A stretch of 64,000 nucleotides of DNA from Isoetes taiwanensis. Taxonomy: Eukaryota > Streptophyta > Lycopodiopsida > Isoetales > Isoetaceae. The DNA is taken from NCBI GenBank assembly GCA_021234155.1, contig JAJEKV010000110.1:2636338-2700337 (forward strand), written 5' to 3'. The position numbers and the translations under genes were made by a program. Under the pieces are notes generated by a model. That model saw only the letters and a list, made by a program, of their open reading frames with translations, was not told the DNA's origin and ran no database searches. Within the stretch, counting starts at the first letter, position 1. Every line of letters starts with the position of its first letter. Shown here in pieces: positions 21,746 through 31,628 of the stretch.

Positions 21746-22950
21746 CTCCTGGCTCTGCCCCTCCCTCTCCCTCTCCCTCTCCTGCCCCTTCCACTGGGCT
21801 CGTCTGGAGCCTCTGGCATACTAGACAATGGCGAGGCCTCATCTGCTGCAGCAATCCTATCTTGTACCTCATAAAATCGAGTCTGAAGTGCCTCAAGTGA
21901 GTGTGCTCTACTCGTCGCATGTCCCATGCCATGTCTAGGTGCAAGTGCATCAAGTGAATCTTCTAATCCGCTGGAAAACCTAAGTGTCGGTGTAACTGAA
22001 CTAGGAACCACTGGGCGTGAAAGATATGGCATAAAATTAGGCAAGGGTGGACGATGGCTCATCATAGTAATGTCACTAAATGACAAAGTAGTATATGGTA
22101 CAGAGCCAGCCACTATGGGAAGACGTGGAAATGAAGGCAAGGTTGTTGATACGCATGGTAAAATAGAAGTGGTAGGATGGGAGGTAGGAGGCAGTGGGAT
22201 TGTGGAAGTGGAGGCGAGAGGCAATGGAAACGTGGAAAGGGGGGCTGACATCATTACTGACATAGCAGTACTGTGATGGGATATGGGAGCACTGCTATGG
22301 ATAGGCACCCTTCCAATGTACAGATCCACATCAACAGCTGTACACGGAAGGAATGAAGTACTAGGAGATGTGCCAACAAGTGTACGTGAGGGGGGCATAT
22401 AATCTCTCCCATCCTCCATAGTAGATGAAGTGGAGGGACAAGCAAGTCCTAGCTGTAATGCAAAATCTATCGTAGCTCCTGCCTCCTGTATGCCCTGTAT
22501 ATCTAGAAAATGATGTTCAGGATCCAGACAACCCTCCTTAATCATGCCCTCTGTCACTGCATGACCTGAGTCTACTATACCATCAACTACAAAATCCTCA
22601 GCTACCTCGATATCCTCACCCTTCTCAATCCTGTCGTCTGCTGTGTCTATATGTAATGAGTCTACTAGACCATCATAAGCCACCTCAAGATCCTCCTCAA
22701 CATCCTCATGCCCATGTCTCCTCATGAGCCTAGCCTCTGTCTCTCGTCTACGCGTCTCTGCCCCAGCTGCACACACATCCAATAGCCTCTGTACTTGCTC
22801 ATCCATCCACTGGTCCCTTCCCTGCGGAGCAACCCATGCTAGCTCTAGTGGTGGCAATGTCTGCTCCATATTACTCCACTCTACAGCCATCCGTGTGCGT
22901 GCTCTAGCCCTATACTTCCTCTCTTGCTGGCTAATCAAGTAATCTGCCTT

Positions 22951-23112
22951 GCTACACTGCTCTTGTCCACGCATGCGGCTCTTCTCCCTCTATTTTTCCT
23001 GTGTTGCATCATCTATAGGGACATCCTCATTGCTACACTGCTCTTGTCCACGCATGCGGCTCTTCTCCCTTTCTTTTTTCTGTGTTGCATCATCTATAGG
23101 GGCATCCTCATG
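22951..23112 (-). repeat. 81-bp tandem duplication in the Ulp1-like gene, unit 2 only
   Basis: GCTACACTGCTCTTGTCCAC starts at 22951 and again at 23032. The duplicated segment codes for 27 residues around SRMRGQEQC, and one copy contains a TAG. Unit 1 has a single copy. Confidence 0.85.
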
Positions 23113-25186
23113 CCTCTTACGTGCACCTCGTGCACGAGGAACCCAAGGCACCTCACTGTGCTTATCCCTCTGATGGATATCTGCCCCCTGCATTGTCATC
23201 CCCAAATACCCCTCCCCACCATGGTCATGGGTATGAGTGCACCCATCAAATATGCAAAACCACCTGTCCTGAGATGTGGCAAACTGCCCATGAATAGTCG
23301 TTGTTAGACGACGTATCTTCCATAACCCTAATTCAAACACAAATATTAATGCTAAGATGAGAGGCTACTATGATTTCAAAAGGAAATTTGAGAAATTTAT
23401 ATCCTACCCTATATACATCTTATGATCTAAATCTATTATAATACCTCTTATAATCTAAATCTATTGTCTAAAAAGAAGGAAGGACGGAAGGAAGGAAGGA
23501 AGGAAGGAAGGAAGGAACATTACAATACTCACACTTCATCAGCCCAGGTCAGATGTTTGGATGGCATCGCCACACCAACTCCCTCTTGTTGCGAGCCTTT
23601 TGTAGCCATCCCTATGGTAAAGCGCTAGAAAATTTATGTTTTAGTTAGAAGACCATAAATATTGTATGCACACAATTAGACAATTGCAAATACATCCTAT
23701 TAACCATATATACACTCTTAAATTATTGTAAATCCACACAAAAATAGAGTGTACAATTGCTTTTTATTTCAATATTAAGCAACAAGCTCGCCCTAATATT
23801 GAGCAACAAGTTTAAATCTAATTCCAGGTTTTTTAAATCAAAGTGTATTAAAATAATAAGGTGAAGCTTTAATACAAAGTCTTAAGGGGTTGGGATTCAT
23901 GCACCCAGTATCCCTGTGAAACAAAACATAGGAAGGAAGGAAGGAAGGAAGGAAGGTACTTTTATCGTCCACGGAGACCAATCGGTCTATGAGACCCAAT
24001 ACAAAAACGCAGCAAGCGGATTACTGCCCGGATTAAAAACCCCGCCCGAAGGGTTTTCGAGGGAAAACCGTGGCAAAGAATCGGCCTGCCGACAAAGCGG
24101 CTAATCATATAAAATGCGAAACATCCCAATATATACTGGTCATGCACCACCCAGTAGTGCCTAGTCGTGGACTGAAAGGGGGGGCAAAGGTGACCTCGCA
24201 GGAGTCAAGTACCTCCGGATGTATGACCCCGTGGCACGCATCGACGGTGTGTTCATCAAAGCAAATGCAAGGGCACGTCCGGCGTGTACTAAGGGAGCGT
24301 ATCGGCACGGATCATTTGAGCATTTGGGCAACTACGGAAAGTGTGAGACTCATCCCTCAATGGCACCCGTTTGACAAAGACCGACGCGAGCCCGTCCCGG
24401 CGGGGCTCCCAATCCACCGCCCGCGTCGGATCGCGGTTGGTGGGCACCGTGCGAATGGAGGCAATGAGTCTGGCGGCTTTTGAGGGGGTACTGGGAACGT
24501 TGTAGATTTGTGGGCCCGGGCTAACTGAGGGTTGATGTGCTCCTTGTAATGGGCCATTTTGACCTGCTCCAGAGCAATGGGTTCGAGCTTGCCAAGGAAA
24601 CAAGCATCCAGGTACTCCCGCAGTATCCACACGATCGGCATTGCATTTAGACGATCAGGTTCTCTGCGACGTTCCATCTGGCGAACCAGATCTCTCTTAC
24701 CCCTCCAACGGGCCCTAAGGCTGCGGACTCATGGCCCGCGGTGTAAAGGGAGTCGCGGGGAGCCGAAAGCATCACCATAGTAACCACTTTACGAAAATAG
24801 GCGATGTGTCTATCAAGGGCTGCGGCCCAGGCGGTAAGAATCCATTTCTGGCAGAGAATCGATAGGGGACTGAAGGTTTCACCCCAAGTGCGGGTGCCAA
24901 AAATGCCTTCGCACTTTGCTCCAAGTCATTCTAGGTCGCCAAAGAGAATCAGGGCCCCAAACCCTCGACCCGTCTGAAGGGCGGGCTCACCGGCCCGGAA
25001 CAGATGTGACCGATGGCCCCAATCATATAGCTCTGCAGGGTGGTTTGTTCTCGCATGGCATAAAAGCGCTTTCCAACTGGCCGTCACCCATAAGCGGATA
25101 GGCGCCTCCCCAGAGCGAGGAGGGGAACTCCACCCCTAGGTACTTGTAGGTGGGCGTGGCGTCCCAGGCTGTCCCCGATATGTGAG

Positions 25187-25954
25187 TCACGGGGAGGCAT
25201 GGGGTGACGTGAAGAGGATATGAGAACCACCCCGGTCTTGGCGGATTGGACAAGATGTCCGTAGCGACAAAATGTGTCTAGGGCATCCAGTGAGACCGCA
25301 TAGCCGGGGTGTGGGCAGCGAGGGCCAACATCGCCCGCAGATAGATGAGTGGCGGATGACCTGGTGCAAAAGTCGTATGCCATCCCCCATGCTCGGTAAG
25401 CGTGGCTCTAACCGATCAATGTAGAGGCCAAAAAGTGTTGGCGAGAGGGGCAACCCTGCCTGGGACCCGATACTACTTGGTGAATGCTTGGCCCGTCGGT
25501 ACATCCCGCCAAAACAACTCTCATACAACTTTGTATATGGCATTCCCGCGGTGGCGGGAGCCCCGGTTGACGCTTGATCTAGCCTACGCCTTTTCAGGGG
25601 ACCCAGTATCAAAAGCCTTTGTGAAGTCCACAAAGCAACAATACAAGTCCGGTAGATGATTAATTTGTCTTCAATCGATGCCCGCAGCGTAAAGATATGG
25701 TCAATCGTTGAGTGGCGGGGTCGAAAGCCCGCTTTGTGTGAGGGCTCGCGACATCCGTTGCCCGCCAGCCGGGTCAACCGCTTCTGCCGAGAATGCCGAT
25801 AACATTTGGCAAATCTTGAATCGACCATGATCGTCCGGTAATTGGCGGACGGTGGTGGGTCGCCGCTTTGTGAATGGGAACAACCTTGCTTGTGGTCCAT
25901 TGTGGGAAACCCTCCCCGCAATGCTCGTTGAGCAGGGTAGTGAGGACCAGACAA
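25187..25954 (-). pseudogene. LINE-B reverse transcriptase remnant
   Basis: In this 255-codon stretch the RT landmarks are readable: PPPSANYRTIMVDSRFAK, then KAGFRPRHSTIDHIFTLRAS, then GLPLSPTLFGLYIDRLEP, the same box as in LINE-A. The FIDFTKAF and YADD boxes are shifted to other frames or damaged; the segment around 25600-25660 shows a GLCGLHKGF-like trace in another frame. There are multiple indels. Confidence 0.7.
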
Positions 25955-26814
25955 GCGGCTGCCCCGCCCACTTGAGTAACTTCGGCACGCATACCATCGA
26001 GGTCACCGCCTTCCCATTAGCTAGCCGTTATGGCCCTCCTCAACATCCCTCGGCCCAGAGAACCAATGGGGGGCCATCCTGTGTGGGGGGTATGGGCGCA
26101 TTGCCCCCTGGGCGGGTCATAGAGTCTGCTGCCTTTCTTGCTCCCCACGCCTCGGGTGTGATGTCCCCAGGCTGGGCTGGCCCGAAGCACTCTCGCGCCA
26201 AAAGGTTCGGAGGATGAGTGTCCGGCAGGTAGAACATCTCCCCGATGCTTGGCAAGGTACCGCGCCTTTGTGTCCTTCCGGATGGGACGCGATGCGTGTG
26301 GTGGCCCTGGCGGGTGCTGGATCGAATGTGACGGGCTGCGCTATGCGTTTTTTCTGAACCGCATCAAACCATCGGTTCAGGGAATGTTGCTGACCCCGGC
26401 GACGACGGCGGGGGGGCCCGCCAAAGCACTGTCCCGTACATCCCGTAATAGCGAAGTCAGCTGGTCTGTCTGCTGCTCTAGTGTGGAGGTCTGCAGAATT
26501 ACTGGGAGGGCGTCCATGAGCATCTCGGCGTAGTCCTCTGCCTGCTCATAATCGAGTCTCAACTGAGGACGGCGAGGGGCTGGCATAGTGGGGGTTCTGG
26601 CGGCTCGCCAAACCAGGTCCAAATAAAGTGGGAGGTGATCTGAGTCGACCTCCTCATCCCGACTGTTCGTGCCACCAGGAACGACCGATGAGATGCATAT
26701 CTTTATGCAACTACAAGCACATAGTCCACCACACTAGACCCTCCCCCATTGTCCCATGCATGTGCACTTCATGGAGAATCGGACCTTTGTGAAAGGCCAT
26801 TGCAAATTATCAAG

Positions 26815-27423
26815 TCAAAAATGCCACATAGCAGAGCAACCGCATGCAAAAGCGAAAGGACATTTGTCATCCGACTTGGCGTGGCGGGCTACTGGCATGG
26901 GCGTGAATGCGGGGACATCGTCGGCGAGGGGGTCAAGTCGCATGGGCTGCTCTACTCTGTCTGCATTGAAATCTCCAAGAAGGACGACCCTACCCAGCCG
27001 CCGATCTCGGCGTATGTCATCATATAGATCGACATACGGGTCCATCCTATTCGCATCGGGGTGGGCTGCGATAGAAGGTCTCGTCTGCGTGAGGGAAATA
27101 AAGCGACCAGAAAAGAGGGTTGCCACCGGTATTATGCACCACGAACCCGTGGTACCGGTTGTGTCTGGCAAATCTTTCGGAGGGTAACCGAATGTGCCAA
27201 GGTTGTCCGTGGTAGCAAGCCACTCCACCATGACCCCGCTGTCTGTCGCGGTATTGAAGACCGAGAAATGTTGGTAACCCGGCAAATCAGGTAGCCTGTG
27301 CCCAGCATGCTCCCATGTCTCCATGAGGAAGATGAGATCCATACCGGCTGCCACGGAGTTCAGACTGTCCCCCTTCTGCCAAGGGAAGCCTCGACAATTC
27401 CATGAGACCACCCGGAGGCACAA
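26815..27423 (-). pseudogene. LINE-B ORF2 endonuclease
   Basis: Begins MCLRVVSWNCRGFPWQKG and carries the Asn (WNCRG), Glu (FLMETWEHAGHRLPDLPGY) and Asp boxes (VVLLGDFNADRV) of AP-like endonucleases. The equivalent LINE-A text (ITETWEHQARSLPDLQGF) confirms that they are relatives. The frame is lost after about 200 codons; the SDH box appears as ESDHLP in another frame near 26640. Confidence 0.75.
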
Positions 27424-27426
27424 TTC

Positions 27427-27996
27427 CTATTTGTCAGCAGGGATGGTATGCGCAGCCTGAGTCGCGGGGGGAGGACGGGAAGCAGAGGCTGAGTGAGAAG
27501 TAGATGGAGCGGAGGCAGCATGTGGCTGAGAGGGCGTGGGCCGCGAGGGAGCAGGAGTAGGAGCAGGAGAAGGGGGGGCCGTGGTAGTAGAAGAAGCTGG
27601 CGGGGGCAGCGTCTGTTGTGGTTGGGGCTGCGCGGGTCTGCGGCGATGTAGTGGCCGGTCGAAAATGTGCATCCTGCCTCGAACCAATCCTGCGGCACCC
27701 CCCTGTTGGCGAATGCCTCTGACCCTGACAAGCTCCTGTCTGCGTGCCTCCTGCTGCACGGGTGTGAGGTCCCGGTCCACGTACAGGGATGTCCCCTTCA
27801 ACATCTGGCCCTGGCGCAATATGGCATCACGCACCTGTGCATCCGCAACCGTGAATATGACAATGCGGTCACGGCCCGGGCGCTGAGCCCCATGCCGGGC
27901 TGCTCGAGAAATGTGAACTGGCCCCGGGAATGTCATCCGATCGAGAATGTGTGTTCGGATGTTGTGGGCGAGACTCTCCCCCTGCTGTTCTGGCAT
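27427..27996 (-). pseudogene. LINE-B ORF1, C-terminal RNA-binding part
   Basis: The open frame reads RIVIFTVADAQVRDAILRQ and then LYVDRDLTPVQQEARRQEL, which aligns with LINE-A ORF1 (ILVKFRTEEAKHRVLQNR, IWLDHDLTPAQQEVRKREW). A long Pro/Ala/Ser-rich tail follows. The N-terminal half (28000-29090) is scattered over frames; MGGGESSSMKKEAL near 29008 may be its start. It lies directly upstream of the endonuclease, as in LINE-A. Confidence 0.7.
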
Positions 27997-29261
27997 GCCT
28001 CGAACTACCAGATTGTGGCCTCTCGCACAAGGCCCTCCGAGTTCTCAGCGGCTGTGGGTCCAAGGTGGGCGAAGGCCGGGTCCTGTGGCTGGGGGGTGGT
28101 GGTGGTGGCTGGGATGGCGTGGAGTGACTGGAGTGTGGCTGGGATGGCGTGGAGTGGCTGGAGAGGCCGGGCGGCGAAGGCGGGGCGTGGTCACGGCGTG
28201 GGAGGTGGCCCGGGATAGTGGTGCGAGCAGCGTTCGCCCCCTGTGAAGTCGGGAGCACAGCTCTTGCGCGGAGCTTCTTTGCTTGGCCATCTCTGCACGA
28301 CTGCTGCGGTGACTATGAACCTCGGTAGGGAGACCCTGGCAAATGCGTGGATGGTTGCCCGCAACCCACGGAGCTCCGGGCTGCGAGTAGCGGCGTGCTT
28401 TCGAACCCGGCACCGCAGGCGTCGAGGCGGGCTTTGCTGTTCGATCTTACTCGAAGATCCACGGCGTAATGCGGTACATGCGCAAGAGCAGCCTGTGCTC
28501 CCCGATGCCATGGTGGTGGTCTGCCGCCTCTACCTCGGGATCAAGCCGGGAGGCGCGTACCATCGTCTCTGCATTGTGCGCTCCCTCTCTGTGTCATGGT
28601 GTCAGTGATGAACCACGAGTCCAGGCTGGGCCGCGCATGTCGGCGACCTCTGCACGGCTTTGCTGCATTTCGAAGTGTGCAAGGCCAAGGCCATCTTCCA
28701 CATCGTGGCGGGTCTCAAGCTTTGTGATCACGGTTCTTCTCGACCCGATTTGCCTTTTGAGCACATGGGATGCAGGGGACTCCATCTCCACCGCCATACC
28801 GGCCAAAGTGAACCTTTGTTAGCCTCAATACGAGCACCGTTAGCCTCCATTCCCGCTTTGGCGTGGCTCCAATTCTCTGCTTAGAGGCGGGAGTTCCTAT
28901 GTGGTCTCGAGCAATTAATCCCCTTCCGGCCGCGGGCTGGCCTCGCTGAGGGGGCCTTAGCCTTAGCAGAGCCTCCTTCTTCATGGAGGATGACTCTCCC
29001 CCGCCCATGATGGTGATCGGGACCGTTTGTGCGGCGGGCCTCGCCTTGGGTTTCCTGTGCCGCCCATCTTCGTGGCCATGACTCCCCAAAGTTTGAGGGG
29101 TCTCTGGCTGCGGAAAGGGTGCCTAGAATTGAATTTGGGGACTCAAGAACGCGGGCAGAGCACCTTTTGGGCTAGTCAACGGAAACCCTAAGTGGTGGGC
29201 AGGGGGTGTCGGTGCGTTTCTAGCGAGCCCAGCAACACCCGGGTAGGGGGTGCCCACCACC

Positions 29262-29290
29262 TTTGAAGGAAGGAAGGTATTTTTATCGTC
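29262..29290 (-). mobile_element. Minimal LINE 3'-end remnant at the LINE-B 5' border
   Basis: On the minus strand the order is TGGACGATAAAAATA followed by CCTTCCTTCCTT and then the LINE-B 5' region. This repeats the LINE-B terminus itself, so a second, extremely 5'-truncated copy appears to have been present first. Confidence 0.6.
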
Positions 29291-29296
29291 CATAGG

Positions 29297-31040
29297 GCAG
29301 AGCATTCTCGCTCGAACCACGAACATCTTCAAACTATTTCTGAAATCGGGCAGATCATTCCTCACGTGACCATCGATCATTACGGTTCTTGTTGTTACAG
29401 TTACCTTCCAAATTTTCCTTGTTGAGTTTCTTGGAAAGCTGGCCAACACCACTCCTCTTAATCTACAGCAATGGCTCACAAGCATCATAATCGGTGCTTT
29501 CAGTTTGCCGAATGCTATTCTGGCAAATATCAAATTCAGGAAAAATGATTATCAAATATGATCGTTGTAATAATCTGTTGGACTAAACGCCCATGTCTTG
29601 CGTCCTGCTAATATCTTTCCTTTTTATGCGGCAGACACTGCAATCTTGAACAGTTCTCAGACCATGAAGTAAAATGTTTTTGCATTTTATTAAATCAACT
29701 CAGCAGGGGAATTGGAGGGCCGGCATCATTTGCTTTGTAACGAGCAAATATTTGGATCGCCTGTGTCAAATTCTAAGGAGGAGCTCCCATATTTAACGCC
29801 CTTTCAGTTTTAGAGCCACATTAGTACCGCATTGGACATATCCTTGAGCAATAAGCCATGGTTCCGAAGCATGCTCAACAGCGCACAAATGCAAGATGCC
29901 ATGGCTATGGACGCACAAGGATCCCCCATTAGATTTTGGGCTAGCAACTGGGCCCAAAATCGGCCGTGTATGTGATTGCTTCCCCAAATAAAACGCTGTT
30001 TATATTCCATAATACATATCCAACACTATGGCCGATCCTAAACAACAGAAAATCAGTGAAGAAAAGGCCTTGTTTAGGCATTGGGTCTGAGCATTGTTCC
30101 AAATCCGGCATCTAAATGATTGTGGAGCTGGAAATACTTTGCATGCATTTGTCCTTTGCGCCAAAATGGCCGCCTGCGGAATCTGGGGTTTCATTTCATG
30201 CCGAATCTGGGGTTTTTGGGGCTGCCGAATCAAAGGGGGACGGATGTAAATATGTTCCCATGGTGTGCTACAACGGTGAATCATGCGAGGGATCTTCCTG
30301 CTCCAATGGCTATGGCGCTCATGCCTCTCCTAAAAGATGTGTACCAAAAATCTAACCCAAAATTATGTACCAAATTTTAAATAGATAGATAGATAGATAG
30401 ATAGTATTTTAACGTCACGCCACTAGGCAGCATCCAACTGGACATGTGACCACACACCACACTACATTGCTTGGTTGGGCCCTCCTCCAACCACTTTACA
30501 TTGCGTCTGTGGGTTTTGACATGGGCAGGAAAAGCAAGGGCACGTGCACGTTTTAATTGGTTTTTTATTGGTAAAGGGTTTTTATTGGTAGATTGGAATA
30601 TGAAAAAGTAGTCTTAAATGAAGCATTAAAAATTGTGTGGATTAAATGAATATATGTTGAAAGTGAACTAAGAGGATATATAAGAAGGAAGTAAGGTGGA
30701 TAGTAAGGTTTAAGCATGCATAACCCATAAGAATATATGGCTACAAATCATATATTCATAACCTTATCTTTCTCGTTTGAATTAATGAGGTAGACTAGAT
30801 CAATTGGACACTAGACCAATTGTGACTCACTTCCAAGGATAGTTTCGAGGATCTGAGTTTCTTTGCATTATCTAAATGGTTCTATGACATCTTTCATGAC
30901 ATTTTCTATGACATCTTCCATGACATATTCCATGAATTACCCGTGTGGGACTGTCTATGTCAATGGTGAAGTAGACTAGCATAGTGCTTAATAGGGCATA
31001 CATCTGTCTCAGACGTGCCTTTTTCAGTCTGAGCTCTGAG
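29297..31040. other. Right part of unit 2, no recognised gene
   Basis: Counterpart of 8989-11175 in unit 1. It contains the same short non-coding-looking frames and the SINE-like insertion, and lacks the 592-bp segment. Relative to unit 1 it has an extra piece near 29437-29460 (GCTGGCCAACACCACTCC). Confidence 0.4.
30382..30518 (-). mobile_element. SINE-like insertion with ATAG tail, unit 2 only
   Basis: Unit 1 reads AAATGCTAGACATGGGC; unit 2 has about 137 bp in place of GCTA. On the minus strand the insert ends with the hairpin TCCAGTTGGA, then AGTGGCGTGACGTTAAAATA, then CTATCTATC repeats. The end layout equals that of LINE-A and LINE-B (hairpin, GTGG-ACG-TAAAA block, microsatellite). It is too short for an ORF. 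I cannot find a convincing pol III A box, so it could also be a 5'-truncated LINE of a diverged subfamily. Confidence 0.6.
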
Positions 31041-31419
31041 GTGCCTTTCTCAACTCGCGAGTCGAGAAAGGCCTTCAGAGCTATTGCCTGGTTTATCACT
31101 ATTCGATGCTAAAACCAAGGCAGGGCAGCTTCTTTCCGAGCTGAATTCAAGGCATCTCAGCTTGCTTCTCACCGCAATCCAGAGGACTAAGCCCATTCTG
31201 CCCTATCACAGGGTTGAAACAAACGGCCATGATCAACCGGAAAAGGCCTGTCGGTTAAGACATTATCACAATTAAGGCTGCCAAAGGAATGTTGGCATTT
31301 GGTTAGTGATTCTCTAATTAATCAAGCCGTACTTATTTACGTCAAGGGCCTCAAATGTACAAGCGCATAGTAATCTAGCAAGTTTTTTTAGTTTTCTAAG
31401 AAACACATCATTTCCAATT

Positions 31420-31628
31420 AAAAGGTAGGGGCTTCCACACTAGAGCGAAACAAGAATAACTAAAATATACTTCCAATTTCCAATGGTCAATCGTAGCTAA
31501 GAAACAATAGAATATTCTAAATCAATCCAAAGGGTTTATCCAAGATGCGAAACAAAGATCTGAACCATCAAAACCATAAAACCCCTAGGCCTACGTCTTG
31601 GTCTGTTGTTTTGCTTTGCTGCAGAAAA
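31420..31628 (+). promoter_or_regulatory. Upstream region of the lipase gene
   Basis: Only about 210 bp separate the end of unit 2 from the lipase ATG, so the promoter must extend into the transposon-derived unit or be very short. No clear TATA box is visible. Confidence 0.35.

Larger units (their letters stand above)
20221..23609 (-). pseudogene. Ulp1/C48 cysteine protease-like gene of the MULE, unit 2
   Basis: Parallel to unit 1, with exons 21110-20877, 20812-20672, 20605-20425 and 20340-20221 after a long exon that is open from 22974 to 21185. The long exon encodes an acidic region, a Ser/Pro/Thr-rich region, a long RG tract (about 21667-21780) and DFLDRAYDGWLGDWHMRAYI at its end. His (GHWWLYLL) and Gln/Cys (HQIDDASCGV) are kept, but the catalytic Asp is Asn (SFNSMRG). 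An in-frame TGA replaces an Arg codon in exon 21110-20877, and a TAG lies in an 81-bp tandem duplication (22951-23112). The candidate first exon, starting at 23609, reads MATKGSQQEG. It is not functional as it stands. Confidence 0.7.
23933..29290 (-). mobile_element. LINE-B, GC-rich non-LTR retrotransposon inserted in unit 2
   Basis: The insertion is defined by comparison with unit 1. CATAGG at 23927-23932 is repeated at 29291-29296, and unit 1 has it once (8983-8988). The 3' end lies left: on the minus strand AGACCGATTGGTCT (hairpin), CCGTGGACGATAAAAGTA, then a CCTT tail. At the right end there is again GGACGATAAAAATA plus CCTT repeats (29262-29290). LINE-B therefore seems to have entered the tail of a tiny earlier copy. 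It is much richer in GC than its surroundings. All ORFs are broken. Confidence 0.85.
19618..31419. mobile_element. Unit 2 of the duplicated MULE/Ulp1 unit, split by LINE-B and a SINE-like insert
   Basis: Matches unit 1 from GGAAGGACTC (19618) to CATTTCCAATT (31419) in the same orientation. Relative to unit 1 it contains LINE-B (23933-29290) and a 137-bp insert (30382-30518), lacks 592 bp, has 24 bp more in the transposase tail and keeps 148 bp deleted from unit 1. On the left it is truncated before the SWIM finger. The GDSL lipase gene begins 210 bp beyond its right end. Confidence 0.8.

Noticed and set aside
27536-28258. Long Pro/Ala/Gly-rich frames on both strands inside LINE-B
   Set aside because: GC-rich DNA has few stops in any frame; only the minus-strand frame with the ORF1 similarity is supported.
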